The position numbers were made by a program, and so were the translations under genes. Shown piece after piece: positions 18,295 to 27,079 of a stretch of 64,000 nucleotides of DNA; the first letter of the stretch is position 1; every line of letters begins with the position of its first letter. The DNA lies in assembly GCF_024707525.1 (NCBI RefSeq), contig NZ_CP062231.1:3224001-3288000 (forward strand), given 5' to 3'. The stretch comes from Rhizobium sp. TH2 (lineage in GTDB: Bacteria; Pseudomonadota; Alphaproteobacteria; Rhizobiales; Rhizobiaceae). The notes beneath the pieces were generated by a model. It saw only the letters and a list, made by a program, of their open reading frames with translations. It was not told the origin of the DNA and ran no database searches.

Positions 18295-18507
18295 ATGGTG
18301 ACGAAGCCAAATTGCAAATCTGAAGCCTTCGAAGCCATCCACAGTGCAGTGCTCGGCATGGCGAGCGCTGGCACGATCTCGCGGGTCGCGTTGCGCGAAT
18401 TTAGTGAAATTTGCTTGGACAAAAATATCGAACTCGCGCCGGGTCGCTCGGAGAGGATATCGAGCAACGCCGGCGCTGCCAGCGTTCACCCGAAAAACCT
18501 CAAATAA
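18295..18507 (+). pseudogene. Remnant of a HigA-type (XRE) antitoxin/regulator
   Basis: The 70-residue reading keeps the N-terminal helix typical of small HigA-like regulators (SEAFEAIHSAVLGMASAGTI followed by ALREFSEICLD), but the helix-turn-helix that should follow is unrecognisable. Full members are about 100 residues. No partner HigB toxin is adjacent. It begins 11 bp after the oxidoreductase and its end runs 8 bp into the convergent gene. I infer a decayed toxin-antitoxin relic; a genuine short protein cannot be excluded. Confidence 0.4.
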
Positions 18508-18874
18508 ACTGCCCGAGCCCCGGGATGCTCGCCACGACCTGATCGACGGTTTCCTCGCCCGCATATTGCTTGGCAACCGCGATCGTCTGCCTGGCAAGCG
18601 CTGTGATTTCGCCCATGCCGAGGCCGGCGCCCATGAGTTGTTGGCCCAGCCCCATGATGCCGCCGCCGGCGAGGCCGCTCAGGAAACCGCCGCCGCCATC
18701 GCCCGCATGTTCGGAGATCAGTTCGGCTGCACCCGGGATCGCGGCGATCATTTTCTGGACGGCCGCGTCATCGCCTTCCTTTTCGAGAAAGCCGAGCATC
18801 ATGCCGAGCGCCTTTTCGGCGAGTCCCGGGTCGATGCCGGTGGCGTCAGCGATCTGGTTGACGATTTCGCTCAT
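18500..18874 (-). CDS. Small Gly-rich helical protein (DUF2780-like)
   Basis: 124 residues. The N-terminal helix (MSEIVNQIADATGIDPGLAEKALGMMLGFL) is followed by a Gly-rich segment GGGGFLSGLAGGGIMGLGQQLMGAG and a closing helical part ending VASIPGLGQFI. The layout resembles DUF2780/DUF2267-type small proteins, whose function is not known. The ATG at 18874 has GGAG 8 bases upstream; an ATG four codons earlier (18886) is less well placed. Confidence 0.65.
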   Translation of the reverse strand: MSEIVNQIADATGIDPGLAEKALGMMLGFLEKEGDDAAVQKMIAAIPGAAELISEHAGDGGGGFLSGLAGGGIMGLGQQLMGAGLGMGEITALARQTIAVAKQYAGEETVDQVVASIPGLGQFI

Positions 18875-19065
18875 GTGGGTCTCCATCCGTTGTTCTCTTT
18901 TGGGTAGAGAATGTGCGGGGGGTTGGCAACCCGAAGCTTCCAAGCCCCTGAAAAAATTGCGGCACACGCGGCGGTAACCACGGTTGTCGGGCGGATATCC
19001 TCGCCCTATAAGTCAAGGGTCGCATTCAATGAGGCCTGAGCCGGCGAGGCTGAGGTACGGGAGAC

Positions 19066-20628
19066 ATGAGCATGCTGGAACAGGGCAAGATCTATATCGG
19101 CACCAGCCGCAAGCCGGACGACTCGATCAACAAGCCGGAATATCTCGAGCTGAAATACGGCAACCGCCACGGCCTGGTGACCGGCGCCACCGGCACCGGC
19201 AAGACGGTGACGCTGCAGATCCTGGCCGAAAGCTTCTCCAATGCCGGCGTGCCCGTGTTCTGCGCCGACGTGAAGGGCGACCTCTCCGGCATCGCGGCGA
19301 TGGGCGAGTTCAAGGATTTCCTCGACAAGCGCGCCAAGGAAATCGGGTTCACCGATTACGAGTTTCAGGAATTCCCGGTGATCTTCTGGGACCTGTTCGG
19401 CGAGAAGGGCCACCGGGTCCGCACGACGCTGACCGAGATGGGTCCGCTGCTGTTGTCGCGCCTGATCAATGCCTCGGACGCGCAGGAGGGCGTAATCAAC
19501 ATCGCCTTCAAGATCGCCGACGAAGGCGGGTTGCCGCTGCTCGACCTCAAGGATTTCCAGGCGCTGCTCAACTATATGGGCGAGAATGCCACCGAATTTT
19601 CCAACAAGTTCGGCTTCATCTCCAAGGCCTCTGTCGGCTCGATCCAGCGCGAATTGCTCATCCTCGAACAGCAGGGCGCGACGAAGTTCTTCTCGGAGCC
19701 GGCGCTGAAAATCACCGACATCATGCGCACCACCAATGACGGTCGTGGCGCCATCTCGGTGCTCGCCGCCGACAAGCTGATGATGAATCCCAGGCTTTAT
19801 GCGACCTTCCTGTTGTGGCTGCTATCGGAGCTCTTCGAGGAGCTCCCCGAGGTCGGCGACCCTGACAAGCCGAAGCTGGTCTTCTTTTTCGACGAGGCGC
19901 ATCTCTTGTTCAACGATGCGCCGCGCGTGCTGGTGGAGCGCGTCGAGCAGGTCGTGCGGCTCATCCGGTCCAAGGGCGTCGGCGTCTATTTCGTGACGCA
20001 GAACCCGATGGACGTGCCGCCCACCGTGCTTGCCCAGCTCGGCAACCGCGTGCAGCATGCACTGCGCGCCTACACGCCGAACGAGCAGAAGGCGGTGAAG
20101 ACCGCCGCCGACACGTTCCGGCCCAATCCGGATTTCGATTGCGCTGACGTCATCACCAATCTCGGCACCGGCGAGGCGCTGGTCTCGACCATCGAGGCCA
20201 AGGGCGCACCGTCAATCGTCCAGCGCACGCTCATCCGCCCGCCTTCCTCGCGGCTCGGGCCGATCACAGATGCGGAGCGCCAGCAGGTGATGTCGGTGAG
20301 CCCGGTAAAGGGCCTCTACGACGAGGATTTCGACCGCGAATCCGCCTTCGAGATCCTGACCAAGAAGGCCGAGCAGGCCGCCCAGCAGAGCCAGGCGCCC
20401 GCACCGGAGGAGCAGAAAACCACCGGCACGATCGGCGGCTGGACTCTGCCGGGCTTCGGCACCGACGACGTGGCCCAGCCCGAGGTCAGGCAGCAGAAGC
20501 GCTCGGGCTACCAGCGTGAAACGGTGGTGGAAGCGGCGATGAAATCAGCCGCTCGCTCGGTCGCGACGGCGGTTGGGGCTGCGATCGTCCGCGGCATTCT
20601 CGGCAGTCTCACCGGCCGGCGGCGCTGA
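19066..20628 (+). CDS. HerA-like ATPase, DUF853 family (YjgR type)
   Basis: 520 residues. Walker A GATGTGKT is at residues 40-47 and Walker B FFFDEAH at about 273-279, with Asp276 and Glu277 the expected metal and catalytic pair. The segment GVYFVTQNPMDVPPTVLAQLGNR is typical of the HerA/FtsK superfamily sensor region. The C-terminal 100 residues (Ala/Gln-rich, then a Gly-Ala helix and GRRR) are low complexity. E. coli YjgR is the best-known relative; its function is poorly defined. It appears monocistronic. Confidence 0.88.
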   Translation: MSMLEQGKIYIGTSRKPDDSINKPEYLELKYGNRHGLVTGATGTGKTVTLQILAESFSNAGVPVFCADVKGDLSGIAAMGEFKDFLDKRAKEIGFTDYEFQEFPVIFWDLFGEKGHRVRTTLTEMGPLLLSRLINASDAQEGVINIAFKIADEGGLPLLDLKDFQALLNYMGENATEFSNKFGFISKASVGSIQRELLILEQQGATKFFSEPALKITDIMRTTNDGRGAISVLAADKLMMNPRLYATFLLWLLSELFEELPEVGDPDKPKLVFFFDEAHLLFNDAPRVLVERVEQVVRLIRSKGVGVYFVTQNPMDVPPTVLAQLGNRVQHALRAYTPNEQKAVKTAADTFRPNPDFDCADVITNLGTGEALVSTIEAKGAPSIVQRTLIRPPSSRLGPITDAERQQVMSVSPVKGLYDEDFDRESAFEILTKKAEQAAQQSQAPAPEEQKTTGTIGGWTLPGFGTDDVAQPEVRQQKRSGYQRETVVEAAMKSAARSVATAVGAAIVRGILGSLTGRRR

Positions 20629-20691
20629 CCGGCGGGCGTTGCGTCAAAGCGCGCGCAATGATAGAAACGTGACACGAAAGGAGCGCTGCGC

Positions 20692-20763
20692 ATGTTGACA
20701 TTCTTCCGGCACCATCGCCAGCGTGGCCCCGTCCAGGCCCTGCAGATACGTTTGCAGGGCTGA
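20692..20763 (+). CDS. Possible 23-residue leader peptide before the ABC-F gene
   Basis: A short reading, MLTFFRHHRQRGPVQALQIR plus three residues, has a well-placed AGGAG site (AAAGGAGCGCTGCGC before ATG). Its last codons overlap a perfect 8-bp hairpin, and a second terminator-like hairpin follows before the ABC-F start. Many resistance ABC-F genes are controlled by ribosome stalling on such upstream peptides, so this is a plausible attenuator. Translation is not proven, and the peptide has no recognised relative. Confidence 0.35.
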   Translation: MLTFFRHHRQRGPVQALQIRLQG

Positions 20764-20815
20764 CCGGAAGACGTCTCTGGTCTGCCCCTTGTGGCTGCGG
20801 CTTGTTTCGAGCCGC
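20737..20815 (+). promoter_or_regulatory. Two-hairpin leader, possible attenuator of the ABC-F gene
   Basis: Hairpin 1 is GCCCTGCA (20737-20744) with TGCAGGGC (20753-20760), inside the end of the short upstream reading frame. Hairpin 2 is GCGGCT (20797-20802) with AGCCGC (20810-20815), followed by GATATTTTCC, which resembles an intrinsic terminator. Both lie in the 255-bp gap before the ABC-F start. Confidence 0.4.
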
Positions 20816-20883
20816 GATATTTTCCCCGAGCTTTGCCATGCGCGCGATATGCGGCGGCACGCTCGACAGTCCAGAGACTAATC

Positions 20884-22410
20884 ATGACACTCGTCAACAT
20901 CCGCAATCTCGGCATCACGCTTGGCATGCCGCTCTTTTCCAATCTCAACCTGACGATCAATGCCGGCGACCGGATCGGCGTGGTCGCCGCCAACGGTCGT
21001 GGCAAATCCACGCTGCTGCGAGCCATCGCCGGACTGACCGAGCCGACGACGGGCGACATCACCCGCTCACGTGGCCTCACACTTGGTTTCGTCGAACAGA
21101 ACATGCCGGAGAAGCTGCTCCGCGAGCCATTCTACCGCGCCGTTCAACTCGCTCTGCCGCATGACCAGGCCGAACATGAAAGCTGGCGCGTCGATATCGT
21201 GCTCGATCAACTCGGGGTGGCCGAGGAACTGCGTGAGCGGCCGCTCACGCAACTCAGCGGCGGCTGGCAGCGCCTGGCATTGCTGGCGCGGGTGGTCGTC
21301 ACCGAACCGGATGCATTGCTGCTCGACGAACCCACCAACCATCTCGACCTCGCCAAGATCGGCCAGGTGGAGAATTGGCTCGCCTCGCTGCCGCGCGACA
21401 TGCCGGTTATCATTGCGAGCCACGACCGCGCCTTTCTCGACGCCGTCACCAACCGAACGCTGTTCCTCCGCGCCGACAAATCGCCGGTCTTCGCCCTGCC
21501 CTACAGCCGAGCCCGTGCGGCACTCAATGAGGCCGACGCCGCCGATGAGAAGCGCTTCGAGAAAGAGATGAAGACCGCGCAGCAACTGCGCCAGCAAGCC
21601 GCCAAGCTCAACAATATCGGCATCAATTCCGGCAGCGACCTCTTGGTGGTCAAGACCAAGCAACTCAAGGAGCGCGCGGGGAAGTTGGAGGCGCAGGCCA
21701 AGCCCGCTCACAAGGAGCGGTCGGCCGGTGCGATCCGGCTCGCCAATCGCGGCACTCATGCCAGGGTGCTGGTGTCGTTTGACGATATGGCGGTCACCAC
21801 GCCGGATGGAACCATGCTGTTCCGGACGGGCAAGCAGGCGATCTGCCAGGGTGACCGCATCGTGCTGCTGGCGCCGAACGGCGCCGGCAAGACACGGCTC
21901 GTGGCCATGCTGAAGACGGCGATCGAGGCCCCGGACCGGGCGGCGCAGGCGATCAAGGTGACGCCGTCTGTCGTGCTCGGCTACGGCGACCAGGCGCTCG
22001 CCGATCTCGATGATGGGGCGACGCCCTTTGCGGTGCTGAGCCATCGTTTTGAACTCGGTGACCAGCGGGCGCGCACGCTGCTCGCCGGCGCCGGCATCAA
22101 TCTCGACATGCAAAGCAAGGCGATCCGCAGCCTGTCGGGTGGCCAGAAGGCTCGGCTCGGCATGCTGGTGCTCCGGCTGACCAACCCGAATTTCTACCTG
22201 CTCGACGAGCCGACCAACCATCTCGATATCGAGGGCCAGGAGGCGCTCGAAGACGAGCTGCTGGAGAACGAGGCGAGTTGCGTGCTCGTCTCGCATGACC
22301 GCAGCTTCATCCGCACGGTCGGCAACCGGTTCTGGCAGATCGAGAAGAAGAAGCTGGTCGAGGTGGACGATCCGGAAGCCTTCTTCTCGGCGCAGGCGGC
22401 GGAGGGATAA
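20884..22410 (+). CDS. ABC-F family ATP-binding protein
   Basis: 508 residues with two ABC cassettes and no membrane segments. Cassette 1: Walker A AANGRGKST near residue 36, signature LSGGW near 120, Walker B LLLDEPTNHLD. Cassette 2: Walker A APNGAGKT near 330, LSGGQKARL, and YLLDEPTNHLD. A charged helical linker (about 190-270) joins them; this linker reaches into the ribosome in ABC-F factors. Members either act as translation factors or protect ribosomes from antibiotics. The ATG at 20884 begins the first strand (MTLVNIRNLGITLG). The leader with a possible short peptide hints at inducible control. Confidence 0.9.
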   Translation: MTLVNIRNLGITLGMPLFSNLNLTINAGDRIGVVAANGRGKSTLLRAIAGLTEPTTGDITRSRGLTLGFVEQNMPEKLLREPFYRAVQLALPHDQAEHESWRVDIVLDQLGVAEELRERPLTQLSGGWQRLALLARVVVTEPDALLLDEPTNHLDLAKIGQVENWLASLPRDMPVIIASHDRAFLDAVTNRTLFLRADKSPVFALPYSRARAALNEADAADEKRFEKEMKTAQQLRQQAAKLNNIGINSGSDLLVVKTKQLKERAGKLEAQAKPAHKERSAGAIRLANRGTHARVLVSFDDMAVTTPDGTMLFRTGKQAICQGDRIVLLAPNGAGKTRLVAMLKTAIEAPDRAAQAIKVTPSVVLGYGDQALADLDDGATPFAVLSHRFELGDQRARTLLAGAGINLDMQSKAIRSLSGGQKARLGMLVLRLTNPNFYLLDEPTNHLDIEGQEALEDELLENEASCVLVSHDRSFIRTVGNRFWQIEKKKLVEVDDPEAFFSAQAAEG

Positions 22411-22459
22411 ACAGGAGACAATCCGGCGGCACGTTGGCAACGGCCGCCGGCGTAGGGTT

Positions 22460-22876
22460 TCACGCCGGTATGATGCCCATGGTCCCGGCAATCTGGTAGG
22501 TATCGGCGAATTGCAGATACTCGACGATCAGGCCGTCCTTGAAGGTGATCTTCTCCATGAGTTCGGATGGCATCGTCACACCCGTGGGCTTGAAAGTGAC
22601 GGTGCCCGCCCTGTGCACGAGCGCCGTATCGCCATCGATATGAATGCTGACATTGCGCAAGCCGCTGAGGTCCCAGACCTCGATGAGCGCTGTTGCCGCG
22701 CCCCTCAGCTTTTCCGGCGTGTCATTGACCGCCGTCAACGCGCTGAGTTCGTCCGTCCCGACAACACGAAACGTACAGGACTGATCGATGCAGGCCAACG
22801 TCTGATCGACACTCTGCGTGTCCCGGGCCGCTTGAAGTCGGAATACCAAGCCTTCGATTTCTTCTCTGCTGCTCAT
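22460..22876 (-). CDS. SnoaL/NTF2-like protein
   Basis: 138 residues of the cone-shaped NTF2 fold: an N-terminal helix (SREEIEGLVFRLQAARD), CTFRVVGTDE strand, a central helix (EKLRGAATALIEVWDLSG) and a long curved sheet (IHIDGDTALVHRAGTVTFKPTG, EKITFKDGLIVEYLQFADT). Such folds serve ketosteroid-isomerase-like enzymes, lyases or mere ligand binders. No catalytic Asp/His set could be assigned. The start at 22876 has a GGGGAG ribosome binding site. Function unknown. Confidence 0.7.
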   Translation of the reverse strand: MSSREEIEGLVFRLQAARDTQSVDQTLACIDQSCTFRVVGTDELSALTAVNDTPEKLRGAATALIEVWDLSGLRNVSIHIDGDTALVHRAGTVTFKPTGVTMPSELMEKITFKDGLIVEYLQFADTYQIAGTMGIIPA

Positions 22877-23085
22877 GGTTGCTCCCCCTCTGACCAGGCA
22901 AATCTGCGCGCAAAGCTTGGGTGTTGCAACCGGAATCTTGCGACGTCCGCCTCGCCCGTCACAGGCGGAAGGATGGGTTGAAACGAATCCGGCGGCACGT
23001 CCTAGACGGCCGCCGGAGGTCCCCGCTCGCATTCAACGAATCAGATCATAGAACCGGCAATCGAGTTCCGCGTCCCCCAAATGGG

Positions 23086-23529
23086 TTAGGCGGCGGCGGC
23101 CGTTGTCTGTGCAAGGCTCACCTGCACCTCGGTCGATGTGCGCATGGCGTGGCTGTAGGGGCATACGATATGCGCCTTGGCGACCAGGTCTTCGGCCACG
23201 GCACGATCGACACCGGGGAGATCGGCGGTCAGCGAGACTTCGATGCCGAAGCCGCCGCCATCCTCGCGCGGCCCGAGGCCGACATTGGCGGTGACAGTGG
23301 TTTCAGGGGAAAGCTTCACCTTGGCCTGGCCGGCGACGAATTTCAGGGCGCCGAGGAAGCAGGCCGAATAGCCGGCTGCGAAAAGCTGTTCCGGATTGGT
23401 GCCGGTTGCGCCATCGCCGCCGATTTCCTTCGGAGTGGTGAGCGTGACGGAAAGGTTACCGTCGCTAGACTTCGAGGAACCGGAGCGGCCGCCGGTGGAG
23501 GTTGCGCTGGTGCGATAGAGGATAGGCAT
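23086..23529 (-). CDS. ohr: Organic hydroperoxide resistance protein (Ohr, OsmC fold)
   Basis: 147 residues. Catalytic cysteines are Cys57 (GYSACFLGAL) and Cys123 (IVCPYSHAMR), the arrangement of thiol-dependent Ohr peroxidases, which use lipoylated partners to reduce organic hydroperoxides. GGDGATGTNPEQLFAAGYS is the usual Ohr active-site approach. It is divergent from ohrR, with an AT-rich operator region between the two starts. Confidence 0.92.
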   Translation of the reverse strand: MPILYRTSATSTGGRSGSSKSSDGNLSVTLTTPKEIGGDGATGTNPEQLFAAGYSACFLGALKFVAGQAKVKLSPETTVTANVGLGPREDGGGFGIEVSLTADLPGVDRAVAEDLVAKAHIVCPYSHAMRTSTEVQVSLAQTTAAAA

Positions 23530-23557
23530 GGGAGGGTCTCCTTTCGTGTTGACAGCA

Positions 23558-23602
23558 TTTGTATTTCACACAATTATATTTTGCACAATATTATTTTACA
23601 AA
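23558..23602. promoter_or_regulatory. Putative OhrR operator between ohr and ohrR
   Basis: A very AT-rich 45-bp stretch is bounded by TTTGTA (23558-23563) and TACAAA (23597-23602), which are inverted repeats, with ACAAT-type half sites in between. OhrR operators are AT-rich inverted repeats in the same position, so control of both genes from here is likely. Confidence 0.6.
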
Positions 23603-23649
23603 TTTTTTCTCCTCGCTATAATGCGGCTCAGGATTTCAGGGATAAGACG

Positions 23650-24084
23650 ATGACCACGAACGCCCTTGCGCTCGACAACCAGCTCTGCTTCGCGATCTAT
23701 TCGGCCTCGCATGCCTTCACCAAGGTCTACAAGCCGCTGCTCGCGGAGCTGGACGTGACCTATCCGCAATATCTCGTGCTGCTCTTTCTGTGGGAGAAGC
23801 AGGAGGCGCGGGTGACCGACATCTGCGTGGCGCTGGGTCTGGATACCGGCACGCTCTCGCCGTTGCTCAAGCGGCTGGAAAAAACCGGCTATATCAAGCG
23901 GGAACGCAGCGTGGCGGACGAACGGCAGGTGGTCGTGCAGCTGACACCCCTCGGGCAATCCAGGCGAAAGGTCGCGGAAGGCATTCTGCAAGAGATCGGC
24001 AAGGCGATCGGCTGTTCATTCGAAGAGGCCTCGGTCCTGCTTGGCAGCATCAAGGATCTGAAGCAGAGGCTGTCCGCCGCGTGA
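23650..24084 (+). CDS. ohrR: Organic-peroxide-sensing MarR-type repressor OhrR
   Basis: 144 residues. The N-terminal reactive cysteine is Cys13 in DNQLCFAIYSASHAFTK, the position conserved in OhrR; oxidation of this cysteine releases the repressor from DNA. A second Cys in the C-terminal part (IGCSFEEAS) and one in VTDICVALGLDTGTLS are seen, so two-cysteine disulfide formation is possible. The winged helix is at about 50-105. Divergent from ohr, its known target. Its stop abuts the stop of the convergent transpeptidase gene. Confidence 0.9.
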   Translation: MTTNALALDNQLCFAIYSASHAFTKVYKPLLAELDVTYPQYLVLLFLWEKQEARVTDICVALGLDTGTLSPLLKRLEKTGYIKRERSVADERQVVVQLTPLGQSRRKVAEGILQEIGKAIGCSFEEASVLLGSIKDLKQRLSAA

Positions 24085-24945
24085 TCAACGCACGATGATC
24101 TCGGCGCCGTTTTCGACCCTGTTATAGAGATCGATCACATCCTGGTTGAACATCCGGATACAGCCGGACGAGACCTGCTTGCCGACCGATTTCCAATCCG
24201 GCGTGCCATGGACGCGGTAAAGCGTGTCCTGGCCGTCCTGGAAGATATAGAGCGCGCGGGCGCCGAGCGGATTGTTGGTGCCCCCGACAAGCCCGCCATA
24301 GGAAGCCGAAAACATCTTCATGTCCGGGCGGTCGGCGACGTAATTTTCCGATGGCGTCCAGCGCGGCCAGCTCTTCTTGAACTTGATCGTGCCCCTGCCC
24401 TTCCAGCTATAACCCATCCGGCCGATGCCGACGCCGTAGCGGATGGCGCGATGACCTTCCAGCACGAGGTAGAGATGACGAGATTTCGTATCGACCACGA
24501 CACTGCCCGGAACTTCGATGCCGTTATAGGACACTTCACGCCTGAGATATTGCCCCGGCACGTCGCTGACCGGGATGGCCGGTAGCCAGTGCCCGGCATC
24601 GTCGAGCTTGCCATAGACATTTGCCGGCCGGGGCACGGTATTGGTGGTGAAGAGATCGGGCTTCATCTGGGTGTCGGTGGGCACCTCAGCCAGCGGAAAT
24701 TCAGCTTGCATATCCCCGGTCAACGCCGTCGTCTCCTCGACATCGCCTTCGTACCATACGATACGGCGTTTTTTGCTCGGCGGCGGACGGTCCCAAACCG
24801 GTCGCGTCTGTTGCACGAAGCGGTCTGGATTGACGGTGCTCGAGTCGTAGATATCGAGGTCGTTGACGCTGTTGATCACGCATCCCGAGAGCAGCATGGG
24901 CGCTGCGAGCAACGATATCAGGCTGAGGGCAGTGCGCGTCTTCAT
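24085..24945 (-). CDS. Lipoprotein L,D-transpeptidase (YkuD domain)
   Basis: 286 residues. A lipoprotein signal ends LLSGC (Cys22). The YkuD catalytic domain fills about residues 145-286, with His246 in VHGTPDW and the catalytic Cys262 in SSGCIRM. L,D-transpeptidases make 3-3 peptidoglycan crosslinks or attach outer-membrane proteins to peptidoglycan; Rhizobiales have many copies. The stretch between the lipobox and the catalytic domain is Pro-rich and charged, probably a spacer. Confidence 0.9.
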   Translation of the reverse strand: MKTRTALSLISLLAAPMLLSGCVINSVNDLDIYDSSTVNPDRFVQQTRPVWDRPPPSKKRRIVWYEGDVEETTALTGDMQAEFPLAEVPTDTQMKPDLFTTNTVPRPANVYGKLDDAGHWLPAIPVSDVPGQYLRREVSYNGIEVPGSVVVDTKSRHLYLVLEGHRAIRYGVGIGRMGYSWKGRGTIKFKKSWPRWTPSENYVADRPDMKMFSASYGGLVGGTNNPLGARALYIFQDGQDTLYRVHGTPDWKSVGKQVSSGCIRMFNQDVIDLYNRVENGAEIIVR

Positions 24946-25085
24946 GGCGGAAGTCCCGGTTTCATACCGTCTTCGTCATGGCACAAAGGTCTGGCGCGGG
25001 GCTTGCGGGGATTAACGAACGGTAAACGACAATCTGTGCCGGGATGATACAAAATTCGTGGCACGGCGCTTGCAACGCGCGTTTC

Positions 25086-26456
25086 ATGACAAGCACCGCA
25101 CTCACCAGACGCTCCCTGCTCGCAGGTCTCTTGGCCGCTCCTTCGCTCGCCTACGCGGCCCCAAAGGCGTTGCTTTCCAACGCTGATTTCCGTGGCGGGC
25201 TCGATGCCTCGCAGTTCGGCGTCCGGCCGGGCGATCTCGACCGGGGCGCCAAGGCGTTCAACCGGATGCTCAAGGAGGCCGCGAGCCGCAACCTGCCCGT
25301 CTTCCTGCCACCCGGCCATTATCAGGTCGGCAATATCGAACTGCCTGAAAATATTCAGATAATGGGCGTTCCCGGTGCTACACGGCTGATCTATTCCGGC
25401 GACGGTTCATTTATCCGCTCGGTCGGCGCCAAGCGGATAACGCTCTCCAATCTGGTGATCGACGGCGCCAACCGCTGGCTGGCGGATGACCAGTCGGGCC
25501 TGATGACCTTCCAGCAGACCGGCAAGCTTTCGATCGAAAACTGCGAGATCCTTGGCGCCCAGAAGTTCGCAATTTGGGCGGAGCGCTGCAAGGGCCGCAT
25601 CAATGACAACGCGATTTCCGGCGCCGCTGAAAGCGCCGTCTTCGCCGTCGAGTGCAGCGATTTCTCGATCCGTGACAACGAAGTCAGTGATTGCGGCAAT
25701 GGCGGCATCCTTGTCCATCGCTGGGCGAAAGGTTTTGACGGCACGGTTGTCACCGGCAATCGGATCTCGCGCATCCGCGCCAATGCCGGCGGCACTGGCG
25801 AATGCGGCAATGGCATCAACGTTTACCGTGCCGACGATGTACAAATATCGAACAACTATGTCACTGACTGTGCCTTCACCGCGATCCGTTCGAACGCTGG
25901 CTCCAACGTGCAGATAACTGGCAACCATTGCCTGAGATCGGGCGAGACGGCGATCTATTCGGAATTCGGCTTCGACGGCGCGATGATTTCCAGCAATCTC
26001 ATCGATGGTGCCGCGAACGGCATCCTGTCGGTAAATTTCAACGAAGGCGGCCGGCTGGCCGTCATCAACGGCAATATCATCCGCAACCTCAAGCTCACAG
26101 CGCCCTACGAAGAGGACGGCGCTTTCTTCGGCATCGGCATCGAGGCGGAATCGGATGCGGTCGTCTCGGCAAACCTGATCGAGGACGCACCGCGCTGGGG
26201 CATGCTGATCGGCTGGGGTCCCTATCTCCGCGACGTCAACGTGACCGGCAATGTCATCCGCAAGGCGCCGGTCGGCATCGCCGCGACGGTGGTCGAAGGC
26301 GCGGGCCATGCAGCGATCCGCCAGAACCTGTTCTCGGGCATATCGGAAGCGGCGGTTGCCGGCTATCGCTGGGCCGATAAGGTCACCGGCGATCTGACGC
26401 AGCCCGGGGCCGAGACTTTCGCCCATCTCGACGTTGGCGAAAACCGGATTTCCTGA
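25086..26456 (+). CDS. Tat-exported right-handed beta-helix repeat protein (TIGR03808 type)
   Basis: 456 residues. A twin-arginine signal (LTRRSLLAGLLAAPSLAYA) is followed by a pectate-lyase-like beta-helix: a GVRPGD start, DGANRW, and many NxI/GNxI turns such as ITGNHCLRS and VTGNVIRKA. The family is known in Rhizobiales as an uncharacterised Tat-dependent repeat protein. The fold suggests polysaccharide binding or lyase activity, but no catalytic residues were identified. The ATG at 25086 leaves the Tat motif at residue 7; an upstream start at 25044 is less likely. A near-CtrA sequence (TTAACGAACGGTAAAC) lies about 70 bp upstream. Confidence 0.85.
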   Translation: MTSTALTRRSLLAGLLAAPSLAYAAPKALLSNADFRGGLDASQFGVRPGDLDRGAKAFNRMLKEAASRNLPVFLPPGHYQVGNIELPENIQIMGVPGATRLIYSGDGSFIRSVGAKRITLSNLVIDGANRWLADDQSGLMTFQQTGKLSIENCEILGAQKFAIWAERCKGRINDNAISGAAESAVFAVECSDFSIRDNEVSDCGNGGILVHRWAKGFDGTVVTGNRISRIRANAGGTGECGNGINVYRADDVQISNNYVTDCAFTAIRSNAGSNVQITGNHCLRSGETAIYSEFGFDGAMISSNLIDGAANGILSVNFNEGGRLAVINGNIIRNLKLTAPYEEDGAFFGIGIEAESDAVVSANLIEDAPRWGMLIGWGPYLRDVNVTGNVIRKAPVGIAATVVEGAGHAAIRQNLFSGISEAAVAGYRWADKVTGDLTQPGAETFAHLDVGENRIS

Positions 26457-26518
26457 GCCGAGGTTGAAACCTTTGGCCCGACTCTCCAATTTCCTGTGAT
26501 CGAAACTGGAGAAAGTCC

Positions 26519-27019
26519 ATGAAATCAGTCGCTCTTTCCGCTTTTGCGGGCATCGTCTTGTCGCTTGGAGCCGTGTCTGGTCTTGCCGCCGACCGGGTCG
26601 GCGAGGTCGGCGTCGACTGGACCGGCAACGATATCGTTATCGACGCGGTGCCCGACCCGAAGGTGCAGGGCGTGACCTGCCATGTCACCTATTTCGACCG
26701 TGGCGTCATCGACCGGCTGCGGAAGGGCAACTGGTTCGAGGACCCGTCCAACTCGTCCATTGCCTGCCGCCAGACCGGGCCGATCACCATCGGCGACATC
26801 GATCTCGACGAAGGCGGCGAGGAAGTGTTCAAGGCCGGCCTGTCGCTGATCTGGAAGAGCCTTGTCGTCAACCGCATCTACGACAAGAAGAACGATACGC
26901 TGATCTACCTCATCCATTCGCGCGAAGTGGTGGATGGCTCGGCAAAAATGGCGATCTCGACCGTACCGCTCTACAATCAGCAGGTCACCTGGACCGAGGG
27001 CAAGCCGGCCGCCGAATAA
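26519..27019 (+). CDS. creA: CreA family secreted protein
   Basis: 166 residues with a signal peptide (about 1-23, ending GLAA), and the CREA motifs VDWTGNDIVIDAVPDPKV, VTCHVTYFDRG and SIACRQTGPI; the paired cysteines probably form a disulfide. CreA is a widespread periplasmic protein of unknown function. The start has a GGAGAAAG site. It is convergent with cheW, and a hairpin lies between them. Confidence 0.85.
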   Translation: MKSVALSAFAGIVLSLGAVSGLAADRVGEVGVDWTGNDIVIDAVPDPKVQGVTCHVTYFDRGVIDRLRKGNWFEDPSNSSIACRQTGPITIGDIDLDEGGEEVFKAGLSLIWKSLVVNRIYDKKNDTLIYLIHSREVVDGSAKMAISTVPLYNQQVTWTEGKPAAE

Positions 27020-27025
27020 ACGCGC

Positions 27026-27053
27026 AAAACCCGGCAGCGAGGTCGCAGCCGGG
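27026..27053 (-). terminator. Terminator after cheW
   Basis: On the minus strand GCCCGGC/GCCGGG arms (27030-27053) form a stem-loop followed by TTTTGCG. It lies 27 bp past the cheW stop codon, in the 60-bp gap to the convergent creA gene. Confidence 0.55.
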
Positions 27054-27079
27054 CGCTCCGGGAAGAGGATTTACTTGGC

